The position numbers were made by a program, and so were the translations under genes. Below the pieces are notes generated by a model. The model did no database searches. It was not told the DNA's origin and worked only from the letters and a program-made list of their open reading frames with translations. A stretch of DNA of 52,558 bases from Armatimonadota bacterium (lineage in GTDB: Bacteria; Armatimonadota; Armatimonadia; Armatimonadales; Capsulimonadaceae). Every line of letters begins with the position of its first letter. The stretch's first letter is position 1. Positions 43,283 to 51,380 of the stretch are shown here, one piece after another. The stretch lies in assembly GCA_025353925.1 (NCBI GenBank), contig JANXNV010000233.1, positions 1 to 52,558 on the forward strand, in the 5' to 3' direction.

Positions 43283-43900
43283 CTATAATCGGGCAAAGTT
43301 CCGCAAAATCGCCAGCCCGACCAGGCCGGACTTCTCCGGGTGAAACTGGGTGGCCCAAACATTGTCCCGATGCAATGCACAGCAGAAAGGCACGCCGTAT
43401 TCCGTGGTCGCGGCAACGTCGGCGGGGTCGTCCGGGACGCAGTAGTAGGAATGCAGGAAGTAGGCCATCGGCGAATCGCCAGGTAAGCCTGAGCCGAGGG
43501 GAGAATTCGGCGCGAAGTCCAGCGTGTTCCAGCCGATCTGCGGGATCTTCAGGCCGGGCTGAGGGGGGAAGCGACGGACCCGCCCCGGCACGATATCCAG
43601 GCCGGGGGCACTTGGGTCGCCCTCTTCACTGCTGGTCAGCAGCACCTGCATGCCGACGCAGATGCCCAGAAAAGGCCGACCGGAGGCGATAAACTCCTGT
43701 ACGATGTCGTCGACGCCCGAGCGGCGCAGGGAAAGCATCGTGGAGTCGAAGGCTCCGTCACCCGGCAGGACGGCCTTATCGGCGGAGGCGACTGCCGCCG
43801 GGTCGTCGGTGATGAACGCTCCGTCCATGCCGACCTTGTGGAAGGCTTTTTCCACGCTGCGCAGGTTGCCCATGCCGTAGTCGATAATGGCGACTTTCAT
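43283..43900 (-). CDS. hisH: Imidazole glycerol phosphate synthase subunit HisH
   Basis: MKVAIIDYGMGNLRSVEKAF...GICVGMQVLLTSSEEG...QFHPEKSG. Confidence 0.97.
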   Translation of the reverse strand: MKVAIIDYGMGNLRSVEKAFHKVGMDGAFITDDPAAVASADKAVLPGDGAFDSTMLSLRRSGVDDIVQEFIASGRPFLGICVGMQVLLTSSEEGDPSAPGLDIVPGRVRRFPPQPGLKIPQIGWNTLDFAPNSPLGSGLPGDSPMAYFLHSYYCVPDDPADVAATTEYGVPFCCALHRDNVWATQFHPEKSGLVGLAILRNFARL

Positions 43901-43909
43901 AGTATCCTC

Positions 43910-44368
43910 TCAGCGCACCCACTGGTTCCGTATCGGATATGCGAATTTCTCCCCGGATGAATGCAGCCCGGCTAACCGCACGGACTCCTCGGCAATTGCC
44001 TGCTGGGCCGCTGTAGAAACCAGCGACAGCCAGACCAGCTCAGAAGTGCCTTCGCCGTGGATAGAGTAGGCTCGGCTTTGCTCGACCCGCTGGACATCGC
44101 TCCAGAGAGCTTCTTTTCGGCCTAAAATCGACCGCTGATGCAGACCCTTTTCGTCCACGGTCAGCTCAAACGTGAGGGTGAGCAGAAGCGCGGCGGCAAA
44201 GAACAAAAACGGCAGCCCCAGGGCCAAAATCGTCTTGGCATCGTGGTGCAGGATCGCCCGAACGATGCCGATGATTCCGGGCAGGCAGAAGACGCCCGCC
44301 CCGATCCGGTACGCGATATCAGCAGGGAAAGTGTGTGGGAATGCAATGCTTTTTGGGGCCTGAGCCAT
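43910..44368 (-). CDS. Hypothetical membrane protein (PH-like)
   Basis: MAQAPKSIAFPHTFPADIAYRIGAGVFCLPGIIGIVRA...FELTVDEKGLHQRSILGRKEALWSDVQRVEQ. Confidence 0.6.
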   Translation of the reverse strand: MAQAPKSIAFPHTFPADIAYRIGAGVFCLPGIIGIVRAILHHDAKTILALGLPFLFFAAALLLTLTFELTVDEKGLHQRSILGRKEALWSDVQRVEQSRAYSIHGEGTSELVWLSLVSTAAQQAIAEESVRLAGLHSSGEKFAYPIRNQWVR

Positions 44369-44372
44369 AACT

Positions 44373-44966
44373 CTACAATACTCCTTTGGTGCTGGGGATG
44401 CCCGCCACACGCTCATCCCGGCGTTTCGCCATGTCTAATGCTCGCCCAAAGGCTTTAAAGGCCGCTTCAGCGACATGATGCGCATTGACCCCGCGCCGGT
44501 GCTCGAAGTGAAGCGTCAGCCCGGCATTGGCCGCGACGGCCCGGAAGAACTCAGCGACCAGCTCCGTGTCGAATGTCCCGATCTTGGGGGCCGCGAACTC
44601 GAAGTCCTGCACCAGCAGGCCGCGCCCGCTCCAGTCCAGGGCGCAGACGACCAGGGCTTCGTCCATGGGCATGACCGACTGCCCGTAGCGGGCGATCCCC
44701 GCTTTGTCGCCGACCGCCTCTTTGAGTGCGGACCCTAGGGCGATCCCGATGTCTTCCACTGTGTGGTGATCGTCGATATGCAGGTCGCCCGACGCCTGCA
44801 CGGTCAGGTGCAGCAGCCCATGCCGCGCGACATGGGTGAGCATGTGGTCGAAAAAGCCAACCCCGGTGAGTATCTCGCTGCTGCCGTCGCCGTCGAGGGA
44901 AACCACCAGCGTGATCTCGGTTTCAGATGTGCGGCGAGTCAGGCTGGCCAATCGCGTTTGTGTCAT
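44373..44966 (-). CDS. hisB: Imidazoleglycerol-phosphate dehydratase
   Basis: RTSETEITLVVSLDGDGSSEILTGVGFFDHMLTHVARHGLLHLTVQASGDLHIDDHHTVEDIGIALG. Confidence 0.97.
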   Translation of the reverse strand: MTQTRLASLTRRTSETEITLVVSLDGDGSSEILTGVGFFDHMLTHVARHGLLHLTVQASGDLHIDDHHTVEDIGIALGSALKEAVGDKAGIARYGQSVMPMDEALVVCALDWSGRGLLVQDFEFAAPKIGTFDTELVAEFFRAVAANAGLTLHFEHRRGVNAHHVAEAAFKAFGRALDMAKRRDERVAGIPSTKGVL

Positions 44967-44972
44967 AGGATG

Positions 44973-45932
44973 TTATTCGCCTTGAATCCAGTCCAGCACT
45001 TCGTTGACATCCGTCGCCACGATGTCGGCACCGGAGTTTCGGAACAGCTTTTCATTGGCGGCTCCCGCCGGGCCGGTCAGGACCTGAGCGGAGAGGTACT
45101 TTGCCGGGCCGTGGGCAATGTTATAATTTTGCACGGCCTTCAAGTCGTCCAGTGTGTCACCGATATAGATGGCATTGGTGAATGCCAGGGTCTTGGCCAG
45201 CTTCGCCAGCCCGCCGGGCTGCGGTTTGTGGAAGCCGTCGCGCTTGGTGATCAGCGAAGTTTCCGGGATGTGGGCCGACAGACCGCAAAACTCCAGGCCG
45301 ATCTGCGCCTCTTCGTAGGTGCGCCCAGTCTGAACTCCCAGAATCTTGTCTTTCGGCAGCCTGGCAAGGTCCAGCAGCGGCTTGTCTAAATTGACATAGC
45401 CTGGGCCGGTGTAGAGACTGGCCTTGAAGCCGTAGATCCGCTCGCAATGCTCCCCGGCGAACATCTCCTGGAATATTTGCTTAATCAGATATTTGCGGTA
45501 GTCCGTTTCGACCGCCAGACGATCTTCGCGGGTCAGATGGTCGAAGGCGATCTCCTCGGCGGCGCGGAGCCAGCCGCCCCGATCCTTGATGCGAGCGGCG
45601 TAGCGGGTGAGCTTGGGCTGGAAAACGTTCAGCGTCTCCGGCGAAGCACTTGGGTGCTCGTGTCCTTTCGAAACGTAGTGCAGCACCAAGGCATAGGTCA
45701 GGTCCCAGTCGTCATTGAAGCCGCCTGCGTTTTTGAACATCTCAATGTCATCCGAAGTCAGCAGGTCATCGGGCGCGGGCCAGCCAAGCACCGTTCGCAG
45801 GTAAAAGGGCACGGCAAGGCAGTTGACTACCCGAATGCTTTTCGTAATATCCAGCAGGACGCCGTCCATGTCGAAGATGACGGCATCAATCTCGGAGCGA
45901 CGCGCCTCGGCGGTGGGGGTGGTGTAGATCAA
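44973..45932 (-). CDS. HAD-superfamily hydrolase (TIGR01548-like), candidate histidinol-phosphate phosphatase
   Basis: AVIFDMDGVLLDITKSIRVV...FKNAGGFNDDWDLTYAL...KPQPGGLAKLAKTLAFTNAIYIGDTLDDLKAV; between hisD and hisB. Confidence 0.85.
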   Translation of the reverse strand: MIYTTPTAEARRSEIDAVIFDMDGVLLDITKSIRVVNCLAVPFYLRTVLGWPAPDDLLTSDDIEMFKNAGGFNDDWDLTYALVLHYVSKGHEHPSASPETLNVFQPKLTRYAARIKDRGGWLRAAEEIAFDHLTREDRLAVETDYRKYLIKQIFQEMFAGEHCERIYGFKASLYTGPGYVNLDKPLLDLARLPKDKILGVQTGRTYEEAQIGLEFCGLSAHIPETSLITKRDGFHKPQPGGLAKLAKTLAFTNAIYIGDTLDDLKAVQNYNIAHGPAKYLSAQVLTGPAGAANEKLFRNSGADIVATDVNEVLDWIQGE

Positions 45933-47233
45933 TGTCCTGCACCTCGCAGCCGGGCCGACGCCGCGTGGGCATCGAACCCCTCCGCTTCGGCAAAGCGGGC
46001 GACATCAGCTGCGGCCTCTTCGGCGGCTTTTTTGGAATAGTAAATGACGCTGGTTCGTTTCATGAAGGTTGCCACTGAAAGCGGAGACGAGAACCGGGCC
46101 GCGCCTGCGGTCGGCAGTGTATGGGACGGCCCCGCCCAGTAGTCCCCGATGGGGGCGGAGGTATGTTCGCCCAGCAGCACGGCTCCGGCATTCTTGACGA
46201 GGGGCAATGCGGCCAGCGGCTCGGCAATCATCAGCTCCAGATGCTCGGGAGCCAGAATGTTCGAGAGGTCCAGCGATTCTTCCAGCGAGTTCGTTTTGAC
46301 AAAAACGATGTTCGCGGAAGTCGCGGCCAAAATCTCCGTGCGCGACAGTAAGTTCCGCTGTTTCGCTATTTCGTCTTTACAGTGTTCCAGAATAGACGCG
46401 CTGTGGCAGAAGAGAAAGCCTTTGTTGTCGTGCCCGTGCTCGGTTTGGGAGAGCAGATCGGCGGCGACAAACGCCGGGTTGGCAAGCTCATCCGCGATAA
46501 TGGCGACCTCGGAGGGTCCCGCCAGCATATCGATCCCGACTGCGCCGTAAACCAGCTTCTTGGCCGTGTTGACATACGCATTGCCGGGGCCGACGATCAC
46601 ATCGCACTTTGGAACTGTCTCTGTACCGTAAGCCATGGCCGCGATGGCCTGTGCCCCGCCGATCTTGAAAAGCTGCGTCGCCCAGGCCGATGCCGCCAGG
46701 CCCAGCAGCGGCGTGATACTGCCGTCGTCGGCGGGGGGCGTACAAATCACGATCTCTTCGACCCCGGCAATCGACGCCGGGATCGCGGCCATCAGCACCG
46801 TGCTGGGATAGGCGGCCTTGCCGCCGGGGACGTACACGCCGACCCGGTGAACCGGCTGGAGAAGCTGGCCCGTCATCCGGGCCGGGCCGGTGGTGGAAGT
46901 CGACATCCAGGATTGCAGGTGCCCCCGCTCCGCTTCGTGGAAGGCAATGATATTGGCGGCGGCGGCATCGAGCAGGTCGCAGTCCGCCTCGGAAGCGGTC
47001 GGCTCGAACTGCGCCGTGAGCTGTGCATTGGTCAGGGACAACGCTTCCGTGGTCGCCTCCGGCCAATCGAATTTACGGGTATGGTCCAGCACGGCGGCGT
47101 CGCCCCGCACTTTTACGTCGTCGAGAATGGTGCGGACAGTCGCTTCCACCTGAGCGTCGCGGGCCGTGTCGCGGGCCGTCAAAGCGTCCTGAATAGTTTC
47201 CAAAGAGTCGCGGGCGGTATCAAATTGACGCAT
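45929..47233 (-). CDS. hisD: Histidinol dehydrogenase
   Basis: GVYVPGGKAAYPSTVLMAAIPASIAGVEEIVICTPP...VDVIVGPGNAYVNTAKKLVYGAVGIDMLAGPSEVAIIAD (DVIVGPGNAYV); ATGA overlap with HAD gene. Confidence 0.97.
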   Translation of the reverse strand: MRQFDTARDSLETIQDALTARDTARDAQVEATVRTILDDVKVRGDAAVLDHTRKFDWPEATTEALSLTNAQLTAQFEPTASEADCDLLDAAAANIIAFHEAERGHLQSWMSTSTTGPARMTGQLLQPVHRVGVYVPGGKAAYPSTVLMAAIPASIAGVEEIVICTPPADDGSITPLLGLAASAWATQLFKIGGAQAIAAMAYGTETVPKCDVIVGPGNAYVNTAKKLVYGAVGIDMLAGPSEVAIIADELANPAFVAADLLSQTEHGHDNKGFLFCHSASILEHCKDEIAKQRNLLSRTEILAATSANIVFVKTNSLEESLDLSNILAPEHLELMIAEPLAALPLVKNAGAVLLGEHTSAPIGDYWAGPSHTLPTAGAARFSSPLSVATFMKRTSVIYYSKKAAEEAAADVARFAEAEGFDAHAASARLRGAGH

Positions 47234-47362
47234 AATAGGCGCATTATACCCGAACCTGTCCCGGCGTCGCCCTTGCTAACCCCTCCGCGTGTCCGGTATA
47301 ATCGGAAACGGCCCGCCGCAGAGATTCAGCCGCAATGAGCGGATGCCTTAAGGGGATGTAGT

Positions 47363-48313
47363 ATGAGCGAAAAAACCGAAATCAAGCTTTTTGCGGGGAC
47401 GGGGAACCCGAAATTGTGCAAAGAAATCGCCGAATGGCTGCGTCTGCCGCTTGGCGATGTCCGTATCAGCCGTTTTGCCGACGGCGAAACGTATGTCCAG
47501 TACAAGGAGAGCGTGCGCGGGGCGGATGCGTTTATTATCCAGCCGACCTGCCCGCCTGTGGATACCAACCTCGTCGAGCTGATGATTCTGATCGATGCCA
47601 TGCGCCGGGCCAGTGCCGACCGGATCACGGCGGTGCTGCCGTATTTCGGGTACGCCCGGCAGGAAAAGAAGGACCGTCCACGCGAAGCGATCACGGCCAA
47701 GCTGATCGCTGACGTTCTCGTGGCCTCGGGGGCCGACCGGGTGATCACGCTGGACCTGCATGCCGACGCCATCCAAGGATTTTTCAATATCCCGGTGGAC
47801 CATCTGACGGCCCGGGGCATGTTCGCGGATTATTTTCAGAAGAAAAACCTGGAAAATGTGGTAATCGTCTCGCCGGATGAGGGCCGGGTGAAGCAGGCCC
47901 GGAAGCTGGTCCGCCAGCTGAACGCCCCGCTGGCAGTCGGCTACAAGCATCACGAGGGCCACGGGCACACGGAGATCACAGATCTGGCGGGTGATGTGGC
48001 GGGCAAGACGCCGATCATTCTCGAAGACATGATCACTACCGGCGGCTCGATCATCGAATGTGTCGAAGCACTTCTGGCGCGTGGTGCCAAACCGGAGATC
48101 TACGTTGCCGCGACCCACGGGGTGCTGGCTTCGAACGCCGTAGACCGTTTGAACGACCATCCGGCCATTGCGGAAGTGGTCGTCACCGACAGCGTGCCTC
48201 TGCCCCCGGAGAACCGCCGGCCCAAGATCGTGCAGCTTTCGGTGGCGGCGATGTTCGGCGAAGCGATCCACCGGATCAACCACGACATGAGTATTTCGAG
48301 CTTGTTTGATTGA
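47363..48313 (+). CDS. prs: Ribose-phosphate pyrophosphokinase
   Basis: IKLFAGTGNPKLCKEIAEWL...VLPYFGYARQEKKDRPREAITAKLIADVL...DLHADAIQGFFNIPVDHL...IILEDMITTGGSI. Confidence 0.96.
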   Translation: MSEKTEIKLFAGTGNPKLCKEIAEWLRLPLGDVRISRFADGETYVQYKESVRGADAFIIQPTCPPVDTNLVELMILIDAMRRASADRITAVLPYFGYARQEKKDRPREAITAKLIADVLVASGADRVITLDLHADAIQGFFNIPVDHLTARGMFADYFQKKNLENVVIVSPDEGRVKQARKLVRQLNAPLAVGYKHHEGHGHTEITDLAGDVAGKTPIILEDMITTGGSIIECVEALLARGAKPEIYVAATHGVLASNAVDRLNDHPAIAEVVVTDSVPLPPENRRPKIVQLSVAAMFGEAIHRINHDMSISSLFD

Positions 48314-48332
48314 GTTTCTGAAAGAAAGTGCT

Positions 48333-49262
48333 ATGACGGAGCCGACCGAAAACGCCCGTGCTTTAATCGCCAAATTGGCCGAGAACTGGGACTGGCCCGC
48401 CCCGGCTCTGATTGAAGAGATCGTCGCGGTAGGTGGGGAGATCGTCCCGGCGATTGCCGAACGGCTGACGCCGGAGTTCTTCCTGAAAGCCCGCACGGAA
48501 GACCGCGAAAACAGCCTGCTGTTTTATTTCACGCAGCTTCTGGGCGACTCAGGGAACCCGGCGGCGATCCCGATCCTGTTCAATCTGTACGGCGAAATTG
48601 ACGAGGACGATGATCTACTCGAAGACATCCCCGATGCCCTCCAGAAGCTCGGGCCGGAAGCGTTAGGCCCGCTCCTGCGGCTGGCGGCGGATGAGAGCCT
48701 GCCCTGGTTCCCGCGCGTTTCCGCCTCCGATGCCGCCCAGTGCCTCGCAGGCTCGGATCGCAGCTTGCAGGCACAAGTTTTGGCGGTTCAGCGGGAGATA
48801 CTGGCCGGTTATCTCTCTCAGTTCGAGCCGCCGAATGCTGATGAGCGGGACGTAATCGCTTCTATCGCGAACAGTCTCGCACAGATGGCCGACCCCGAAG
48901 CGCGTCCGCTGATCGAAGCGGCGTTCGATGCTGAGCTGGTCGGCAACCCGCCGACGGGGGATTGGGGGATAGATATTCCTGTCCTCGAACGTGCCGAAGC
49001 AGCTGAGCAGTACGCGAAAGGCCCGCGCACCGAGTTCCGTGTCCCTCGGCCCTTTCTGTTCTATTACCCGGACCGTTACCAAGAGGAGCAGGAGCGGCTG
49101 GCCGTGCAGAAGCGTTTGAATCTGCTGGAAGCGAGGCCTGCTCTAGACACCGTCGTCCTTAGCCCCCGGATTGGCCGCAACGACCCTTGCTGGTGCGGCA
49201 GCGGGGGTAAATATAAGAAATGCCATCTGGCACAGGATGAAAAGGAGAAATCCCAATTATGA
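48333..49262 (+). CDS. SEC-C motif protein with HEAT-like region
   Basis: C-terminal RIGRNDPCWCGSGGKYKKCHL; ATG 48333. Confidence 0.88.
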   Translation: MTEPTENARALIAKLAENWDWPAPALIEEIVAVGGEIVPAIAERLTPEFFLKARTEDRENSLLFYFTQLLGDSGNPAAIPILFNLYGEIDEDDDLLEDIPDALQKLGPEALGPLLRLAADESLPWFPRVSASDAAQCLAGSDRSLQAQVLAVQREILAGYLSQFEPPNADERDVIASIANSLAQMADPEARPLIEAAFDAELVGNPPTGDWGIDIPVLERAEAAEQYAKGPRTEFRVPRPFLFYYPDRYQEEQERLAVQKRLNLLEARPALDTVVLSPRIGRNDPCWCGSGGKYKKCHLAQDEKEKSQL

Positions 49263-49468
49263 CGACATTGACGCTGGAATTGACGGATGAGCAGGCGCAA
49301 AAACTAGCGGAAGAAGCCGAACGTTTGCATTTGCCGATGCAGGAACTCGCGGCGCAGCGATTGTTTGCCCCGTGGAAGCCCGATGAAGCAAGTGTTTCTC
49401 TGGATTTTGAAGCAGCCGTAGAATACGTTTTTCAGAAAAACTCTGAGCTCTATCGGCGGCTGGCATAA
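49259..49468 (+). CDS. Antitoxin partner of Doc-like toxin
   Basis: 69 aa MTTLTLELTDEQAQKLAEEAERLHLPMQELAAQRL; ATGA overlap upstream, TAATG overlap downstream. Confidence 0.7.
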   Translation: MTTLTLELTDEQAQKLAEEAERLHLPMQELAAQRLFAPWKPDEASVSLDFEAAVEYVFQKNSELYRRLA

Positions 49469-49857
49469 TGCGATATCTCACGTTGGATGAGGTGCATCAT
49501 CTTCAGCAGAGGGCATTATCTGAGAAGGGCGGGATGCCGGGCGTCCGAAATCCTGGTGCTATCGAATCAGCTGTCGCTCAACCGCAAATGGCCTTCGGTG
49601 GGGCAGACCTCTATGCAACGCTTGCTGAGAAGGCCGCTGCGCTTGGCTTTTCACTTATCAAAAATCACGCTTTTGCGGATGCCAACAAGCGAGTGGGACA
49701 TGCGGCGATGGAAACTTTTCTGTTGCTGAATAACTATGAGTTCGCAGCTGGTGTCGATGAGCAGGAGCACGTAATAATGGCAGTCGCCGCCAGTGAAATG
49801 GAGCGCGAAGAGTTTACGGAGTGGATTAAGGCTCACGTCGTGCCGCGTGACCTGTGA
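49468..49857 (+). CDS. doc: Doc (Fic/DOC) family toxin
   Basis: Motif NHAFADANKRVGHAAMETFLLLNNYEF; GGMPGVRNPGAIESAVAQPQMAFGGADLYATLAEKAAALGF. Confidence 0.9.
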   Translation: MRYLTLDEVHHLQQRALSEKGGMPGVRNPGAIESAVAQPQMAFGGADLYATLAEKAAALGFSLIKNHAFADANKRVGHAAMETFLLLNNYEFAAGVDEQEHVIMAVAASEMEREEFTEWIKAHVVPRDL

Positions 49858-49894
49858 CAGAACTGTGACACACGCTGTGACACAAGGAATTTTT

Positions 49895-50572
49895 ATGCCT
49901 CTCTATGATTTTCACACCCATTCGTTCTTCTCCGACGGGGCTTTGCTGCCGATGGAGCTGATCCGGCGGGCGCAGGTCAACGGTTACTCGGCGATGGCGA
50001 TCACCGACCATGCGTCGGCGTCGAATATCGAGGACCTGGTAGAGAAAATCGCGCGAGACTGCGTTTTGGCCTGGGACGAGTGGGGCTTTCGGGTGCTGCC
50101 GGGGGTGGAGCTGACCCACTGCCCGCCGCGGGCGATTGCCGGGTTGGCCGCCCGGGCGAAGCGTGCCGGGGCCAAGATCGTGGTCATCCACGGTGAAACA
50201 CTGGTGGAACCCGTCCCGCCGGGGACCAACCGGGCGAGTGTCGAGTGTCCCGATGTGGATATTCTCGGCCACCCTGGCCTGCTGACCGAAGAGGAAGCGG
50301 CTCTGGCGGCCCAAAACTCGGTGTTTCTCGAAATCACCTCCCGTCGGGGCCACTGCTTAGGCAACGGCAACACGGTCGTGCTGGGGCGTGCGGCGGGCGC
50401 GAAGTTCTTGATCAATTCGGACACCCATTCGCCGGGCGATATGCACACGGAGGCGTTCGCCCGCACGGTCGCCCTCGGCGCGGGGCTGACGGCGGCGGAG
50501 GTGGAGGTGGCTCTGGTGGGCAATCCGCAGCTCCTGCTGGCACGGGTGGGTGCGGAAAAAAGAATTGCATGA
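49895..50572 (+). CDS. PHP-domain phosphoesterase (histidinol-phosphatase-like)
   Basis: YDFHTHSFFSDGALLPMELIRRAQVNGYSAMAITDHAS...VHPG-type residues ILGHPG; NSDTHSPGDM; ATG 49895. Confidence 0.85.
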   Translation: MPLYDFHTHSFFSDGALLPMELIRRAQVNGYSAMAITDHASASNIEDLVEKIARDCVLAWDEWGFRVLPGVELTHCPPRAIAGLAARAKRAGAKIVVIHGETLVEPVPPGTNRASVECPDVDILGHPGLLTEEEAALAAQNSVFLEITSRRGHCLGNGNTVVLGRAAGAKFLINSDTHSPGDMHTEAFARTVALGAGLTAAEVEVALVGNPQLLLARVGAEKRIA

Positions 50573-50870
50573 AGATAGATAGTTTCATCTGGCTGGATGC
50601 AATCGTGGAAAAACTTGCCGTTAAACACTACGTTGAGGAGAGGAAGTCGAAGAAGCAATGCGGAACCAACCGAAATTCCGATTTGTTGAAAAGGGGCATC
50701 AGGAGGGCGAAGGTGTTTACATGGCTCTATCTCAGACCGAAGAAGGTCGTTTCCTTACCACACTATTCATTTACAAGCCTGTGACTGACGAGAAAAAGAG
50801 GCCGGAAGCGTTGATACTCAGCGCACGCGATATGGCGGACAAAGAAAGAAAACTTTATGGAAGAAAATAG
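50569..50870 (+). pseudogene. BrnT-like toxin, frameshifted
   Basis: Frame 1 MKIDSFIWLDAIVEKLAVKHYVEE then frame 3 EVEEAMRNQPKFRFVEKGHQEGEGVYMALSQTEEGRFLTTLFIYKP...ALILSARDMADKERKLYGRK; deleting 2 nt in gaggagaggaag joins them. Confidence 0.7.
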
Positions 50871-51084
50871 TGTTGTGCTCCCGCGATTTGATGCCATCGA
50901 TCAGCTCGTTGAGTTTTTTGACACGCATGACATGGGCGATTACGCGGCGCGAATGCCGGAAATAAAATTTGAGGTCGCTCCCAAGCGTGAAGCCAAAAAA
51001 GACCGTGCAGCGATAGAAAAAAAGTGCGGGAAATGCTGCAGGAAGAATACCACTCGCCACTCGCAAAGATGCGTCTCCCCATAG
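50857..51084 (+). CDS. CopG/BrnA-like antitoxin N-terminal domain fused to unrelated C-terminus (ORF as read in frame 0)
   Basis: VLPRFDAIDQLVEFFDTHDMGDYAARMPEIKFEV matches the antitoxin N-terminal pattern; the tail CGKCCRKNTTRHSQRCVSP looks out of frame. Confidence 0.6.
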   Translation: MEENSVVLPRFDAIDQLVEFFDTHDMGDYAARMPEIKFEVAPKREAKKDRAAIEKKCGKCCRKNTTRHSQRCVSP

Positions 51085-51380
51085 GTACAAAGTCCAATGG
51101 TGAAAGGCTGTACCATGAATTTGACGGTGTTTCACCAGACCAGGGGATCGTCTTCGAAGTCAAATCTAATCAAGTGATGGCTACGAAGACAAAACCGGCT
51201 GGCCGATACTTTAGCGCGATCAAATGGGCACTCCTCAGTGATGTCTATTTACTCTCACGCATTCCAGCACAGACACGCTTGCTCGTTCTAACGGACAAGG
51301 CCCTCTTCGATATCTGCCGAGAAGATATGGATGGTCTACTCCCCGAAAACACGCAAATTATTTATCGAAATCCTGCATGA
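51024..51380 (+). CDS. Hypothetical protein with PD-(D/E)XK-like signature
   Basis: VREMLQEEYHSPLAKMRLPIGTKSNGERLYHEFDGVSPDQGIVFEVKSNQ...; D..(10)..EVK; GTG start lies directly after A AAA AAG in the -1 frame of the preceding ORF. Confidence 0.55.
   Translation: MREMLQEEYHSPLAKMRLPIGTKSNGERLYHEFDGVSPDQGIVFEVKSNQVMATKTKPAGRYFSAIKWALLSDVYLLSRIPAQTRLLVLTDKALFDICREDMDGLLPENTQIIYRNPA

Noticed and set aside
47348-48496. 382-aa minus-strand ORF over prs
   Set aside because: prs on the + strand has unmistakable motifs; the minus ORF is a shadow.
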